Shown in pieces: positions 50,911 to 62,346 of a stretch of DNA of 64,000 nucleotides (within the stretch, counting starts at the first letter, position 1; every line of letters begins with the position of its first letter). The notes under the pieces are model-generated. The model did not search any database. It was not told the DNA's origin and saw nothing but the letters and a program-made list of their open reading frames with translations. The stretch comes from Nitrogeniibacter mangrovi. GTDB lineage: Bacteria; Pseudomonadota; Gammaproteobacteria; Burkholderiales; Rhodocyclaceae. A program made the position numbers and the translations under genes. The DNA lies in assembly GCF_010983895.1 (NCBI RefSeq), contig NZ_CP048836.1, positions 3,596,001 to 3,660,000 on the forward strand, written 5' to 3'.

Positions 50911-51080
50911 ACCATTCTCCGAACCAGCGTGCAGAGAGGGCAACCCGATCTGCACGCATTGATCTTGGGCGCGTCTATGGACGCGCGCCGAAACAATATT
51001 CCATATGAATTTATACGTCCACATGGCACTGGGATTTTTCATCTCGAAGAAGAAGACGACGACCCGCAACGCAGGCTGGA

Positions 51081-51190
51081 AGGGTGGCAAGCAAAAGGGG
51101 ATGCTTGCCGGAAGCCGCCGTGCTGTCCTGAACACACCGTCGATACTGCCCCCAACTCATACAGCGTCGTCGTGATCTGCCCCAGTGCAG
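51081..51190. repeat. degenerate copy of the icmF 3' end and its hairpin
   Basis: This block aligns with 54015-54125. A hairpin GGCAAGC/GCTTGCC matches GGCAGGC/GCCTGCC near icmF, with the base change compensated on both sides. GTCGATACTG...CATACAGCGTCGTCGTGATC matches the last codons of icmF (CGGTACTGG...CGTACAGGGTGGTGGTGATC). The copy is not translated as IcmF. The 50911-51385 gap otherwise holds only REP copy B. Confidence 0.75.
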
Positions 51191-51215
51191 TAGGCGGATA
51201 AGCACTGCCCCTTCC

Positions 51216-51264
51216 GCTCGACCGGCGACATCCGGCGGATGGCGCTGCGTTGATCCGCCCTACG
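51216..51264. repeat. REP-like repeat, copy B
   Basis: This block shares GACCGGCGACATCCGGCGGA and TGGCGCTGCG...ATCCGCCCTACG with copies A and C. A short related GTAGGCGGATAAGC lies at 51190-51203. Confidence 0.85.
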
Positions 51265-51385
51265 AAAGCGCCCCGGCAACCTGTCCGCATCGAATCGATG
51301 CGTGAAAGCGGGCTTGGTGGCACTTCGTCATAGCGACATGGCCGCATCGTATGCTAAATAGATGAATTTTGTTCGGAGACGGTGG

Positions 51386-52498
51386 ATGAACACTCAAGGC
51401 CATTACGTGAGAAGAAATCGCCACAGGAGAACCCTCACTGCATGTCTGGTCTGCGCCGGCATCACCGCCGCAAGCCTCCCTGCACAGGCCGCCGCTTATC
51501 GGGTCGAGGGTTTGTGGGCCCGGGGGGCCGCAACCGCGTTGAACGACGCTGGCGAGGTGGTAGGTTGGGAGACGGGCGGGTCACTGGCCACATGGACGCC
51601 AACCGGTGGCCTCAAGCTCGCTCCGGTCACGTATTCCGCTGACACGCCCTGGGGGATCAGCGACGCCGGCTTGATTGGTGGAACATCGAGTCGCTATCTG
51701 AGCACATCCCCCGATTTCGGATACCGAACCGGCGACAAAGGGTTTCTTTGGGACCTCGAGACCAGCTTGCCGGCAAGCGACCAGGAGAATGCGCCGTTCG
51801 GACTCCTGGGTATGGCCATCTCCGACGTGAGCCCGGCCGGTCACGTCGTGGGGACCACATCCAGCCACGAAGCGTTTGTCAGATACAACGGGACGACGAC
51901 CTTCCTGGGTGGGCTAAGCAGCGCTGCAGCGGTCAACAGCCTCGGCTACGTTGTCGGCCACAGCGCAACGTTGGACGGTCCGTTCCTCTGGACGCCCGAT
52001 GATGGCATGCAAGCGATCGGGCCGTTTGGCCCGCAAACCTTTGTCGCCAGCTTCCCCACCGACATCAATGACGAGGGCGTCGTCATTGGCGTGGGAGACC
52101 TGGACGGGTGCTATTGCGGGGTGGTCTGGCGAGACGGCTTAGGCGTTCAGGGCATTGGCTATTTGGCCTCGGAATGGCAGTCGAGTTATCCCTATGCCAT
52201 CAACAACGCAGGCTATGCGGTTGGCCGCAGCGCCGTGTCGGATGGCGTATCCCATGCGTTCATATGGCATGCCGGAACGGCCATGCAGGATCTCAATGAC
52301 CTGATCGATCCGTCCTCTGGCTGGGCATTGGAAACGGCCTACGCCATCAACAATCGGGGCCAGATCGTCGGCCAGGGGCGCTACCAGGGGAGCGAATATG
52401 CGTATTTGCTCTCGCCAGTGCCGGAACCAGCTCATTGGATGATGATGCTGGGTGGTTTGACCTTGATGGGATTCATGTCGCGGAAACGCAAGCCGTAA
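51386..52498 (+). CDS. HAF-repeat protein with PEP-CTERM sorting signal
   Basis: The 370-residue protein has a long signal peptide (to the AQA near residue 37) and several HAF-type repeats: ALNDAGEVVGWETG, GISDAGLIGG, NSLGYVVGHS, DINDEGVVIGVG, AINNAGYAVGRS and AINNRGQIVGQG. Its PEP-CTERM tail reads VPEPAHWMMMLGGLTLMGF then RKRK. The tail directs export and processing by EpsH/exosortase, whose gene is not in the window. ATG 51386 follows GGAGAC; ATG 51362 has no RBS. Probably an extracellular or surface matrix protein. Confidence 0.85.
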   Translation: MNTQGHYVRRNRHRRTLTACLVCAGITAASLPAQAAAYRVEGLWARGAATALNDAGEVVGWETGGSLATWTPTGGLKLAPVTYSADTPWGISDAGLIGGTSSRYLSTSPDFGYRTGDKGFLWDLETSLPASDQENAPFGLLGMAISDVSPAGHVVGTTSSHEAFVRYNGTTTFLGGLSSAAAVNSLGYVVGHSATLDGPFLWTPDDGMQAIGPFGPQTFVASFPTDINDEGVVIGVGDLDGCYCGVVWRDGLGVQGIGYLASEWQSSYPYAINNAGYAVGRSAVSDGVSHAFIWHAGTAMQDLNDLIDPSSGWALETAYAINNRGQIVGQGRYQGSEYAYLLSPVPEPAHWMMMLGGLTLMGFMSRKRKP

Positions 52499-52601
52499 CG
52501 GTAATGCGGCAACGCTGAAGGCGGCCCATTGTTGGGCGTTCTGGGCTGTGCCCGGCGCAAACGACGGGTTGAACAGCCGACGCCGTCTCTCCCAGCGCCG
52601 T

Positions 52602-53653
<1,052 letters not shown>

Positions 53654-53738
53654 CCGATCTATTGGTGAGGGTGAGCGGCTGGTGCATGGATCTACGCGGC
53701 GGGCTCGCGGCCCAAGGGCGGAATCGGCATCCAGCCGC

Positions 53739-53805
53739 TCGGCTCGGGGGATCCCCCGAGCCGATCTGAGAACTGCCAAAGCAGAAGATATGGCAATCTC
53801 AGATC
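53739..53805. repeat. 26-bp perfect palindrome and adjoining long stem-loop
   Basis: A perfect 26-bp palindrome covers 53739-53764 (centre GGGGGATCCCCC). It is followed by an inverted repeat of 15-16 bp (53763-53778 with 53791-53805; GATCTGAGA...TGCCA) with a 12-base loop. Both lie on the 5' side of the IS110 transposase gene, inside the 474-bp gap 53588-54061. Confidence 0.8.
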
Positions 53806-53821
53806 TGAGGAAAACAATACA

Positions 53822-53908
53822 AGGGCGGAAAAGCGCAGCGCCTTCCGCCATTACGGGATTGGACCGGCGACATCCGGCGGATGGCGCTGCGCTGATCCGC
53901 CCTACGAG
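53822..53908. repeat. REP-like repeat, copy C (inverted pair)
   Basis: GGGCGGAAAAGCGCAGCGCC at 53822-53841 is the inverted partner of GGCGCTGCGCTGATCCGCCC at 53884-53903. The pair forms a mosaic hairpin and includes the full 65-bp block shared with copies A and B. Confidence 0.85.
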
Positions 53909-53987
53909 AATGACCGGGCACGCGGCCCCACACTCACTGGGCATGCGCGGATGGGTCGGACCGTCCTTGGCGGCGGTCGCCCGGCAC

Positions 53988-54013
53988 AAAAAAACGGCCC
54001 GCAAGGCGGGCCG
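53988..54013 (-). terminator. intrinsic terminator of icmF
   Basis: On the - strand an 8-bp GC stem (54013-54006 with 54002-53995) and three-base loop are followed by seven T (53994-53988). A second hairpin GGCAGGC/GCCTGCC (54023-54045 area) precedes it, directly after the icmF stop. Confidence 0.92.
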
Positions 54014-54061
54014 ACAAGATGGCAGGCAAAGGGGAGGCCTGCCGCAGCAAACGGGTGGGGC

Positions 54062-57000
54062 TTACATGCTTCGGCGGTACTGGCCGCCGACCTCGTACAG
54101 GGTGGTGGTGATCTGCCCCAGCGAGCAGTAGCGCACCGCGTCCACCAGCACGTCGAACACGTTGCCGTTCTCGATCACGCTCTGGCGCAGTTTGCCGAGC
54201 CACTGTTCGGCCTGGGCCTGGTTGCGCTGATGGAAGTCGGTCAGGCGGGTGAGCTGGCTTTGTTTTTCTTCCTCGGTGGAGCGGGCCAGTTCGATGTCCT
54301 GTTGCACGTGGCCTTTGGGGTTGAAGAAGGTGTTCACGCCGATGATGGGGTACGAGCCGTCGTGCTTGCGGTGCTCGTAGAGCATCGACTCTTCCTGGAT
54401 CTTGCCGCGCTGGTAGCCGGTTTCCATGGCGCCGAGCACGCCACCGCGCTCGCTGATCGACTCGAACTCCTTGAGCACGGCCTCTTCGACCAGGTCGGTG
54501 AGCTCGTCGATGATGAAGCTGCCCTGGTTGGGGTTTTCGTTCCTGGCCAGGCCCCATTCGCGGTTGATGATGAGCTGGATGGCCATGGCGCGGCGCACTG
54601 ACTCTTCGGTGGGGGTGGTGATGGCTTCGTCGTAGGCGTTGGTGTGCAGGCTGTTGCAGTTGTCGTAGATGGCGATGAGCGCCTGCAGCGTGGTGCGGAT
54701 GTCGTTGAAGTCCATCTCCTGGGCGTGCAGGGAGCGGCCCGAGGTCTGGATGTGGTACTTGAGCTTCTGGCTGCGCTCGTTGGCGCCGTACTTGTGCTTC
54801 ATGGCCACCGCCCAGATGCGCCGGGCGACGCGGCCGATGACGGTGTATTCCGGGTCCATGCCGTTACTGAAGAAGAAGCTCAGGTTGGGCGCGAAGTCGT
54901 CGATGTGCATGCCGCGCGCGAGGTACGACTCCACATAGGTGAAGCCGTTGGCGAGCGTGAAGGCGAGCTGGCTGATGGGGTTCGCGCCGGCTTCGGCGAT
55001 GTGATAACCGCTGATGGACACCGAGTAGAAGTTGCGCACCTGGTGGTGCACGAAGAACTCCTGGATGTCGCCCATCATCTTGAGGGCGAACTCGGTGGAG
55101 AAGATGCAGGTGTTCTGGCCCTGGTCTTCCTTGAGGATGTCGGCCTGCACGGTGCCGCGCACGGTGGACAGGGTCCACGCGCGGATCTTCTGGTATTCGT
55201 CCTCGGTGGGCTCGCGGCCGTTGTCGGCCTTGAACTTGGCCAGCTGCTGGTCGATGGCGGTGTTGAAGAAGAAGGCCAGGATGATGGGCGCCGGGCCGTT
55301 GATGGTCATGGAGACCGAGGTGGTGGGCGCGCACAGGTCGAAGCCGTCGTACAACACCTTCATGTCGTCGAGGGTGGCGATGGAGACGCCCGAGTTGCCC
55401 ACCTTGCCGTAGATGTCGGGGCGCGGGTCGGGGTCGCAGCCGTACAGCGTGACCGAGTCGAAGGCGGTGGACAGGCGATGCGCCGGCATGCCCTCGGAGA
55501 CCTTCTTGAAGCGGCGATTGGTGCGGAAGGCGTCGCCCTCGCCCGCGAACATGCGGGTCGGGTCCTCGCCCTCGCGCTTGAAAGCAAACACGCCGGCGGT
55601 GTAGGGGAAGGACCCGGGCACGTTCTCCTTCATGAGGAACTTGAGGATCTCGCCCTCGTCCTCATACCCGGGCAGGGCCACCTTGCGGATCTTGCTGCCG
55701 GAGAGCGATTCGCTGGTGAGCTGGGTGCGGATCTCCTTGTCGCGGATCCTGACCACGTATTCGTCGGCAGCGAACAAGGCCTTTTCGGTGGGCCACTGCT
55801 CAAGCAGCTTGCGGGCGGTCGGCGTGAGCTCGCCGTCCTTCCACTGGATCAGTTCGTCGAATGTTGCCAACTGAGGCCCGGCCGTCTTGCCGCACTGTTC
55901 GAACAGGGCCTTGGCGGTGCGCAGCGACTGGCGTTCGCGGGCCACCCGCGCCTGCCGTTCGACGTCCTTGTGATAGCCGCGCACGGTGTCGGCGATCTCG
56001 GCCAGATAGCGCACCCGCTCGGCCGGCACGATGGCGCGGCCGCGCGATGAGGAACGCACGCTCACGCGCGGCAGCTTGCCGGGCCTGGCCTCGAGGCCGT
56101 GCTCGACCAGGGTCGGGAACAAGGCCTGATAGAGCGCGGTGACGCCGTCGTCGTTGAAGCGCGCCGCCATGGTGCCGAACACCGGCATCTCGTCCGGGCT
56201 CATGCCGAACAGCTCGCGGTTGCGCTGGACCTGCTTGCGCACGTCGCGCAGCGCATCCTCGGCGCCCTTGCGGTCGAACTTGTTGATGGCGACGAAATCG
56301 GCGAAGTCGAGCATGTCGATCTTCTCCAGCTGACTGGCGGCGCCGAACTCCGGGGTCATCACGTACAGCGAGGTATCGACGAAGGGCACGATGGCCGCGT
56401 CGCCCTGGCCGATGCCGGAGGTCTCGACGATCACCAGATCGAAGCCGGCCAGCTTGCAGGCGGCGATCACCTCGGGCAGCGCGGCGGACACTTCCGCACC
56501 GGTGTCGCGGGTCGCCAGCGAGCGCATGTAGATATGCTCATGCTCGATGGCGTTCATGCGGATGCGGTCGCCCAGCAGCGCGCCGCCGGTGCGCTTGCGC
56601 GAGGGGTCGATGGAGACGATGGCGAGCTTGAGGCGGTCTTCCTGGTCGAGGCGGAAGCGGCGCACCAGCTCGTCGGTGAGCGAGCTCTTGCCCGCGCCGC
56701 CGGTACCGGTGATGCCCAGCGTGGGCACCTGCACCTTGGCCGCGGCGTCGATGATCGCCTTGCGGGTGGCCGCGTCGTAGGCGCCGTTCTCCAGCGCCGT
56801 GATGATGCGCGCGAGATCACGCAACCGAGCACGCCGATCCCCGGCCTGCAGCCGCTTCACCACTTCCTTGGCCTTGGGCGCCAGGGCGGTCACGTCGTAG
56901 TCGGACTGCTCGACCAGATCGTTGATCATGCCCTGCAGGCCCATGCGGGCGCCGTCGTCGGGCGAATAGATGCGCGAGACGCCGTAGGCGTGCAGATCCT

Positions 57001-57349
57001 CGATCTCGGCCGGCACGATCACGCCGCCGCCACCGCCGAACACCTTGATGTTCTCGCCGCCATGGGCCTTGAGCAGGTCGATCATGTACTTGAAGTATTC
57101 GACATGGCCGCCCTGGTAGGAGGTGATGGCGATGCCCTGCACGTCTTCCTGCAGGGCGGCGGTCACGATCTCGCCCACCGAGCGGTTGTGCCCCAGGTGG
57201 ATCACCTCGGCCCCCGAGGATTGCAGAATCCGCCGCATGATGTTGATGGACGCGTCATGGCCGTCGAACAGCGAGGCGGCGGTCACGAAACGGACCTTGT
57301 GCTTGGGTTTGTAGGGCGCCAGCTTCTTGGCGACGCTCATGTCGGTCAT
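54062..57349 (-). CDS. icmF: fused isobutyryl-CoA mutase IcmF
   Basis: This adenosylcobalamin-dependent enzyme interconverts isobutyryl-CoA and n-butyryl-CoA (and related acyl-CoAs) and carries its own chaperone GTPase. The 1095-residue protein has the B12 domain first ([14 protein letters not shown] at 29-42, the base-off histidine motif). The MeaI-type G domain follows ([13 protein letters not shown] near 215, [11 protein letters not shown] for base recognition), then the mutase TIM barrel ([55 protein letters not shown]). Two start codons lie three codons apart; ATG 57349 with GAGAGA upstream is used. The divergent AraC gene may regulate it. Confidence 0.95.
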   Translation of the reverse strand: MTDMSVAKKLAPYKPKHKVRFVTAASLFDGHDASINIMRRILQSSGAEVIHLGHNRSVGEIVTAALQEDVQGIAITSYQGGHVEYFKYMIDLLKAHGGENIKVFGGGGGVIVPAEIEDLHAYGVSRIYSPDDGARMGLQGMINDLVEQSDYDVTALAPKAKEVVKRLQAGDRRARLRDLARIITALENGAYDAATRKAIIDAAAKVQVPTLGITGTGGAGKSSLTDELVRRFRLDQEDRLKLAIVSIDPSRKRTGGALLGDRIRMNAIEHEHIYMRSLATRDTGAEVSAALPEVIAACKLAGFDLVIVETSGIGQGDAAIVPFVDTSLYVMTPEFGAASQLEKIDMLDFADFVAINKFDRKGAEDALRDVRKQVQRNRELFGMSPDEMPVFGTMAARFNDDGVTALYQALFPTLVEHGLEARPGKLPRVSVRSSSRGRAIVPAERVRYLAEIADTVRGYHKDVERQARVARERQSLRTAKALFEQCGKTAGPQLATFDELIQWKDGELTPTARKLLEQWPTEKALFAADEYVVRIRDKEIRTQLTSESLSGSKIRKVALPGYEDEGEILKFLMKENVPGSFPYTAGVFAFKREGEDPTRMFAGEGDAFRTNRRFKKVSEGMPAHRLSTAFDSVTLYGCDPDPRPDIYGKVGNSGVSIATLDDMKVLYDGFDLCAPTTSVSMTINGPAPIILAFFFNTAIDQQLAKFKADNGREPTEDEYQKIRAWTLSTVRGTVQADILKEDQGQNTCIFSTEFALKMMGDIQEFFVHHQVRNFYSVSISGYHIAEAGANPISQLAFTLANGFTYVESYLARGMHIDDFAPNLSFFFSNGMDPEYTVIGRVARRIWAVAMKHKYGANERSQKLKYHIQTSGRSLHAQEMDFNDIRTTLQALIAIYDNCNSLHTNAYDEAITTPTEESVRRAMAIQLIINREWGLARNENPNQGSFIIDELTDLVEEAVLKEFESISERGGVLGAMETGYQRGKIQEESMLYEHRKHDGSYPIIGVNTFFNPKGHVQQDIELARSTEEEKQSQLTRLTDFHQRNQAQAEQWLGKLRQSVIENGNVFDVLVDAVRYCSLGQITTTLYEVGGQYRRSM

Positions 57350-57475
57350 GGCTTGTCTCTCACGCAGCAGGAGTGATGCTTTGCATCTTAGAAGTGCACC
57401 GGGGCGATTGCCATTGCCCCGACGGACGCCAATCGTGCAAAATCGGCCAATCTTTCGAGTGCTGCCGTTCCGACC

Positions 57476-58561
57476 GTGACATCCCCTTCCGCTCCCGCCA
57501 CCGGCACCACCCCGCGCGCCACGCGACACCGCGCCACGGTGGCCCATGGCTTCGTCACCGGGATGCTCGCGGGGCTCGCCCGCCGGGGCGACGACGGGGC
57601 CGCGCTGCTGGCGCGCTGCGGCATCGATCTTGCGGATGCTGCCAGCCGCATTCCGCTGGAACGCTACGCGGCGCTCTACAACGCGGTGATCGCGGCCCTC
57701 GACGACGAGGGCTTCGGGCTGTTCAGCCAGCCCCTGCGCCGCGGCAGCTTCGAGTTCCTGTGCCGGGCGGCGATGGGGGCACCGACGCTGGCGGTGGGGC
57801 TGGAACGCGCCTGCCGCTTCCTCGACCTGGTGCTGCCGGACATGCGGGTGGAGATCGAACGCGGCGGCGAATTCGCCCGCCTGCACATCGCCGAGCGCCG
57901 CCCCCTGGCGGAGGATGCGGACGACCCCGGCCGGGTGTTCGCCTTCGAATGGCTGTTGCGGCTCGTCCACGGGCTGGCCGGCTGGCTCGCCGGACGCGGC
58001 CTGGCGCTCGAGACGGTGAGCTTTCCCTATGCGCCGCCCGCCCATGTGGCCGACTACGCGCTGGTCTACACCGCCGACTCGCACTTCGGCGCCCCCATGC
58101 TCACCGCGCGCCTGCGCGACCACCTGCTCGAGTTGCCCATCCGCCGCGACGAAGCGGCGTTGCAGGCCTTTCTCGACGGCGCGCCGGGCAAGATCGCCAT
58201 GCTCTACCGGCGCGACCGCGACATGGTGCTGCGGGTGCGCGACCTGTTGCGCGCCGCGCTGCCCGAAGTGCTCGGCGTCGATACGGTGGCGGCGCGGCTG
58301 CACATGTCGCCGCGCACGCTGCACCGCCGGCTCGAAGAAGAGGGCTCGGGCTTTCGCACCATCAAGGACGCCCTGCGCCGCGACATCGCCCTGGCGCGGC
58401 TGGCCAAGTCGGACCAGCCCGTGGCCGAGCTGGCCGCGGCGCTGGGCTATGCCGATCCGTCGGCCTTCTACCGGGCCTGCGTGGCGTGGACGGGGCTGTC
58501 CCCGGACCGCTACCGGCGCCAGCTGCGCGGCGGCCTTGATGCACCGCCCGATGCGCCCTGA
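57476..58561 (+). CDS. AraC-family regulator (arabinose-binding-domain-like N-terminus)
   Basis: The 361-residue protein starts at GTG 57476. The N-terminal 230 residues resemble the effector domain of AraC regulators such as OruR/ArgR-type ([31 protein letters not shown]). The C-terminal helix-turn-helix pair is [42 protein letters not shown] plus [20 protein letters not shown]. It is divergent from icmF across 126 bp and probably controls that gene. Confidence 0.85.
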   Translation: MTSPSAPATGTTPRATRHRATVAHGFVTGMLAGLARRGDDGAALLARCGIDLADAASRIPLERYAALYNAVIAALDDEGFGLFSQPLRRGSFEFLCRAAMGAPTLAVGLERACRFLDLVLPDMRVEIERGGEFARLHIAERRPLAEDADDPGRVFAFEWLLRLVHGLAGWLAGRGLALETVSFPYAPPAHVADYALVYTADSHFGAPMLTARLRDHLLELPIRRDEAALQAFLDGAPGKIAMLYRRDRDMVLRVRDLLRAALPEVLGVDTVAARLHMSPRTLHRRLEEEGSGFRTIKDALRRDIALARLAKSDQPVAELAAALGYADPSAFYRACVAWTGLSPDRYRRQLRGGLDAPPDAP

Positions 58562-58585
58562 ACCCGCCTGAGGTTAAATCACGCG

Positions 58586-60646
58586 ATGGCTCGACAACCC
58601 GCCCCGCCCCCGCCGCAAACGCCGCCCGCGCCGATCCGCACGCCGGAGAACCTGCGCCGCTACGATCTGCTCCTGGCCGGCCTCGATCTGCTCGACCAGG
58701 CCATCGCCGTGTTCGACGCGACACCCAAGCTGGTGACCTGGAACAAGGCCATGGTGCGCCTGCTCGACATGCCCGAGTCGCTCATGCAGGTGGGCACGCC
58801 CTTCGAGGCCTTCGTGCGCTTCAATGCCGAGCGCGGCGAGTACGGCGAGGGCGACCCCGATCAACAGGTCGCCCTGCGCATGGCCTCGGTGCGCGCCTTC
58901 GAGCCCCACTACGCCGAACGCACCCGCCCCAACGGCACAGTGCTGGCGATCCGCGGGGTGCCGATCCCGAACCTGGGCTTCGTCTCCCTGTGGACCGACA
59001 TCACCGAGCAGCGGCGCTACGAGACCCTGATCCAGCAGCAGAACGTGCTGCTCGAGTCGCGCGTGCGCGAACGCACCGCCGAGCTGCTCTCGGCCAAGAC
59101 CGAGCTGGACGACATCGCCGCGGCGCTGGGCCGCAGCGAGGCGCGCCTGCAGACCATCATCGACTCCATCCCGGCGCTGGTGGCCTACGTGGATGCGCAG
59201 CAGGTCTACCAGTTCGTGAACAAGGGCTACGCCGAGTGGTTCGGCATCGACAAGGACGCGCTGGTGGGGCGCAGCATCGCCAGCGTGTTCGGCCCCGAGG
59301 CCTATGCCCAGATCGCGCCCCATCTGGCGCGCGCCACCGGCGGCGAGCGGGTCAGCTACGAATACGTGCGCGAGGGCGAGCATGGCCGCAAGGTCTACGC
59401 GCGCAGCGTGGTGGTGCCCGAGGTGGGCGAGGACGGCGCGGTGGCCGGCTTCTTCGTGCTCTCCATCGACATCACCGAGCAGAAGGCCAGCGAGGCGGCC
59501 CTGGTGCAGGCGCAGAAGATGGAGGCGGTCGGCCAGCTCACCGGCGGGCTCGCACACGACTTCAACAACCTGCTCACCATCATCATGGGCAACCTGGAGG
59601 CGGCCCGCGAACGCTGCGGCGACGGCGTGGCCGGCGACTACCTGGATCCGGCCCTGCGCGCCGCGCAGCGTGGCGCCGAGCTGATCCGCCGGCTGCTGAC
59701 CTTCTCGCGCCGGCAGACGCTGGAGCCCACCGCGGTGGACGTGGGCCAGCGGGTGCGCGACATGACCCACCTGATCAGCCGCTCGCTGACCGAGTCCATC
59801 CACATCCACACGCGCCTGCCCGACTCCCCGCTGTACGCCCATGTGGACCCGCATCAGCTGGAAAACGCCCTCCTCAACCTCGCCCTCAACGCCCGCGACG
59901 CCATGCCCGGTGGCGGCAGCCTGACCATCAGCGTGGGCGAGCGCCACATCCCCGAGAGCCAGTCCATGCTGGTCGAGCTGCCGGTGGGCGACTACGTGCA
60001 GATCGACGTGAGCGACTCGGGCACCGGCATCGCCGCCGAGCTGCTGCCGCGGGTGTTCGAACCGTTCGTCACCACCAAGCCCTTCGGCCAGGGCTCGGGG
60101 CTCGGGCTGTCGATGGTGTATGGCTTCGTGCGCCAGTCGGGCGGCAACATCCGCGTGCGCAGCACGCCCGAGCGTGGCACCACCGTCACCTTCGTGCTCC
60201 CGCGCACCGAGGCGCCGGCCCCCGAGGCGCCCGCGCCCCGGCGCGGTGAGCGCACCCGCGCCCCGGTGCAGCGCCCGGTGCTGCTGGTGGAGGACGAGCC
60301 CGAGGTGCGCAAGATCATCCGCATGCAGCTCACCGACCTGGGCTATCCGGTGATCGAGGCCGACAACGGCGTCGAGGCCGAGAGCATGCTCGAACATGTG
60401 CCGGACATCGGCCTGCTCATCTCCGACACGGTCATGCCCGGCGGCATCGGCGGGCGCGAGCTGGTGCAGTTCGCGCGCCTGCGCCGGCCCGACCTGCCGG
60501 TGCTGCTGATCACCGGCTATGCCAGCGGCCAGGCCATCAGCGACGTGCAGGACCTGGACGTGCCCATCCTGCGCAAACCCTTCGATCGAACCGTGCTCGA
60601 ACGCACCCTCGACACCCTGCTCTCCGACGTAGAATCGCCCGCATGA
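58586..60646 (+). CDS. soluble hybrid PAS histidine kinase with receiver
   Basis: The 686-residue protein has no membrane segment. The N-terminal PAS (PAS_7-like, LDLLDQAIAVFDATPKLVTWN) is followed by coiled coil and a second PAS (IDSIPALVAYVDAQQVYQFV). HisKA has the phospho-His in GGLAHDFNNLLTI (about residue 322). The HATPase has NLALNARDAMPGGG, DSGTGIAAELL and GSGLGLSMVYGF, and the C-terminal receiver has VLLVEDEPEVR and phospho-Asp in LLISDTVMPGG (about 611). It overlaps the response regulator gene as ATGA, so phosphate may pass to it. The signal is unknown and cytosolic. Confidence 0.9.
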   Translation: MARQPAPPPPQTPPAPIRTPENLRRYDLLLAGLDLLDQAIAVFDATPKLVTWNKAMVRLLDMPESLMQVGTPFEAFVRFNAERGEYGEGDPDQQVALRMASVRAFEPHYAERTRPNGTVLAIRGVPIPNLGFVSLWTDITEQRRYETLIQQQNVLLESRVRERTAELLSAKTELDDIAAALGRSEARLQTIIDSIPALVAYVDAQQVYQFVNKGYAEWFGIDKDALVGRSIASVFGPEAYAQIAPHLARATGGERVSYEYVREGEHGRKVYARSVVVPEVGEDGAVAGFFVLSIDITEQKASEAALVQAQKMEAVGQLTGGLAHDFNNLLTIIMGNLEAARERCGDGVAGDYLDPALRAAQRGAELIRRLLTFSRRQTLEPTAVDVGQRVRDMTHLISRSLTESIHIHTRLPDSPLYAHVDPHQLENALLNLALNARDAMPGGGSLTISVGERHIPESQSMLVELPVGDYVQIDVSDSGTGIAAELLPRVFEPFVTTKPFGQGSGLGLSMVYGFVRQSGGNIRVRSTPERGTTVTFVLPRTEAPAPEAPAPRRGERTRAPVQRPVLLVEDEPEVRKIIRMQLTDLGYPVIEADNGVEAESMLEHVPDIGLLISDTVMPGGIGGRELVQFARLRRPDLPVLLITGYASGQAISDVQDLDVPILRKPFDRTVLERTLDTLLSDVESPA

Positions 60647-61350
60647 GCCACGCGCGCATCCTCATCATCGAAGACGAGCCGGACATCGCCCGCCTCATCA
60701 CCCAGGCCCTCGACGGCTATGGCTTCGTCACCGAACACGCGGCCACCGGCCGCCGCGGCCTCGAGCAGGCACGGCGCCAGAGCCCCGACCTGGCCATCGT
60801 GGACCTGGGCCTGCCCGACATGGACGGCATGGAGGTGATCCGCCAGCTGCAGCAGGCGACCCCCTGCGCGGTGCTCATCCTCACCGGCCGCAACGACGTG
60901 ATGGACCGGGTGCTGGGCCTGGAACTGGGCGCCGACGACTACCTGGCCAAGCCCTTCGAGCCGCGCGAGCTGGTGGCGCGGGTGCGCTCCATCCTGCGCC
61001 GCTACCTGCGCAGCGGCGCCCCCGACACGCAGGCCACGCCCGGCGTCGCCCGCTTCGGCGACTGGCGCTTCGAGGCCGGCCGCCACCTGCTCATCGCCCC
61101 CGACGGCCGCGAGGTCGGCGTCTCCGCCACCGAGGCGAGCATGCTGCAGGCGCTGCTGCGCAACCCCAACCGCATCCTCTCGCGCGAACAGCTCATCGGC
61201 GAACGCGACATCGACCCCTACGACCGCTCGGTGGACGTGCGCATCTCGCGCCTGCGCCGCAAGCTCGAGGACGACCCGCAGAACCCGCGCCTGATCAAGA
61301 CGGTGTACGGCGCCGGCTACCTGTTCGCCACCACGGTGCGCTGGGACTGA
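60643..61350 (+). CDS. OmpR/PhoB-family response regulator
   Basis: The 235-residue protein has a receiver with acidic pair ILIIEDEPD, phospho-Asp in LAIVDLGLPDMDGME, Thr in LILTGRND and Lys in YLAKPFEP. A winged helix follows (VGVSATEASMLQALLRNPNRILSREQLIGERDIDPYDRSVDVRISRLRRKLEDDP). It is coupled to the upstream hybrid kinase. Targets are unknown. Confidence 0.92.
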   Translation: MSHARILIIEDEPDIARLITQALDGYGFVTEHAATGRRGLEQARRQSPDLAIVDLGLPDMDGMEVIRQLQQATPCAVLILTGRNDVMDRVLGLELGADDYLAKPFEPRELVARVRSILRRYLRSGAPDTQATPGVARFGDWRFEAGRHLLIAPDGREVGVSATEASMLQALLRNPNRILSREQLIGERDIDPYDRSVDVRISRLRRKLEDDPQNPRLIKTVYGAGYLFATTVRWD

Positions 61351-61469
61351 ATCCACGCCCGGCGTCAGTCGGCAGACCCGATCGAGCAGCGCGCACCCAC
61401 CCGGCGAGACGGTGAACCGGGGTGCCGTGGCGCGCCGCCCCCCTCACCCGACCGGTCCACACGAAGGCC

Positions 61470-61615
61470 GTAGCCCGGATGCAGCGCAGCGAAATCCGGG
61501 GCCACCCGCCCCCATGGCACATCGCTCCCGAATACCCGCCTCGAGCAGACCGCATGCGGTCCACACCGTGCCCGCCCGCCACGTCGCCCGGCTGCAGCGA
61601 AGCGGAATCCGGGAT
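61470..61615. repeat. two REP-like elements in the 450-bp gap after the response regulator
   Basis: GTAGCCCGGATGCAGCGCAG followed by CGAAATCCGGG (61470-61500) and a second related CCCGGCTGCAGCGAAGCGGA followed by ATCCGGG (61588-61614) have CCCGG(A)T/ATCCGGG arms. They are related to the pair at 22818-22909. The rest of 61351-61800 is C-rich, without a convincing gene. Confidence 0.75.
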
Positions 61616-61765
61616 CGCCCGACCACCATGGCACCCCGCTTCCGCCGACCGACCTCCATCGCCCCGCACCCGGCCAACGCCACGCCCACAGCAGCCCCCG
61701 CCATGCCGACCACCGATCGACATCCCCCTGACCACACACCGCTCGACAGCCGGCCCACCGCCAAG

Positions 61766-61777
61766 CCATAATTATGG
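61766..61777. promoter_or_regulatory. palindrome in the promoter of the VOC gene
   Basis: CCATAATTATGG is a perfect 12-bp palindrome, followed by ATTATTAATT, an AT-rich -10-like region. It is 24 bp before the ATG at 61801. It may bind a repressor. Confidence 0.45.
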
Positions 61778-61800
61778 ATTATTAATTCACGGAGGCTCCC

Positions 61801-62277
61801 ATGACCCAGCGTCCTTTCAAGGTGCTCGGCATCCAGCAAATCGCCATCGGCGGTCCGAGCAAGGATCGCCTCAAGACCCTGTGGGTGGACAAGCTCGGCC
61901 TCGACATCACCGGCAACTTCGTCTCCGAACGCGAGAACGTGGACGAGGACATCTGCGCCATGGGCACGGGGCCGTTCAAGGTGGAGGTGGACCTCATGCA
62001 GCCGCTCGACCCGGACAAGAAGCCGGCGGTGCACACCACCCCGCTCAACCATGTGGGGCTGTGGATCGACGACCTGCCGGCGGCGGTGGAGTGGCTCACC
62101 GCCGAGGGCGTACGCTTCGCCCCGGGCGGCATCCGCAAGGGCGCCGCGGGCTTCGACATCTGCTTCCTGCACCCCAAGGCCAACGACGAATTCCCCGTCG
62201 GCGGCGAGGGCGTGCTGATCGAGCTGGTGCAGGCCCCGCCCGAGGTGGTCGAGGCCTTCGCCAAACTGGCGGGCTGA
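61801..62277 (+). CDS. VOC-family protein, methylmalonyl-CoA epimerase-like
   Basis: The 158-residue protein has two VOC half-modules: [19 protein letters not shown] and [20 protein letters not shown], ending [20 protein letters not shown] then [11 protein letters not shown]. The C-terminal FLHPK...GVLIEL stretch resembles methylmalonyl-CoA epimerases. The position of the first metal His (HIGIAV in epimerases) is Gln here (QQIAI), while the second His and the terminal Glu are kept, so activity may differ. It may belong to acyl-CoA metabolism with icmF 4.5 kb away. GGAGG precedes the ATG. Confidence 0.75.
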   Translation: MTQRPFKVLGIQQIAIGGPSKDRLKTLWVDKLGLDITGNFVSERENVDEDICAMGTGPFKVEVDLMQPLDPDKKPAVHTTPLNHVGLWIDDLPAAVEWLTAEGVRFAPGGIRKGAAGFDICFLHPKANDEFPVGGEGVLIELVQAPPEVVEAFAKLAG

Positions 62278-62294
62278 GGCCGGACGGCACGACG

Positions 62295-62322
62295 ACAAAG
62301 GCGCCCCGCGGGGCGCCTTTGT
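62295..62322. terminator. 28-bp perfect palindromic terminator
   Basis: A 13-base arm at 62295-62307 (ACAAAGGCGCCCC) pairs with 62310-62322. T-runs occur on both strands, and it serves the convergent VOC and chemoreceptor genes. Confidence 0.85.
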
Positions 62323-62346
62323 GATTGAACGATGGCCGCCGCCGGA

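Noticed and set aside
50104-51135. Longer reading of the toxin gene from upstream ATGs
   Set aside because: The extra N-terminal part overlaps the degenerate icmF-derived sequence and lacks an RBS; the GTG at 50910 has one.
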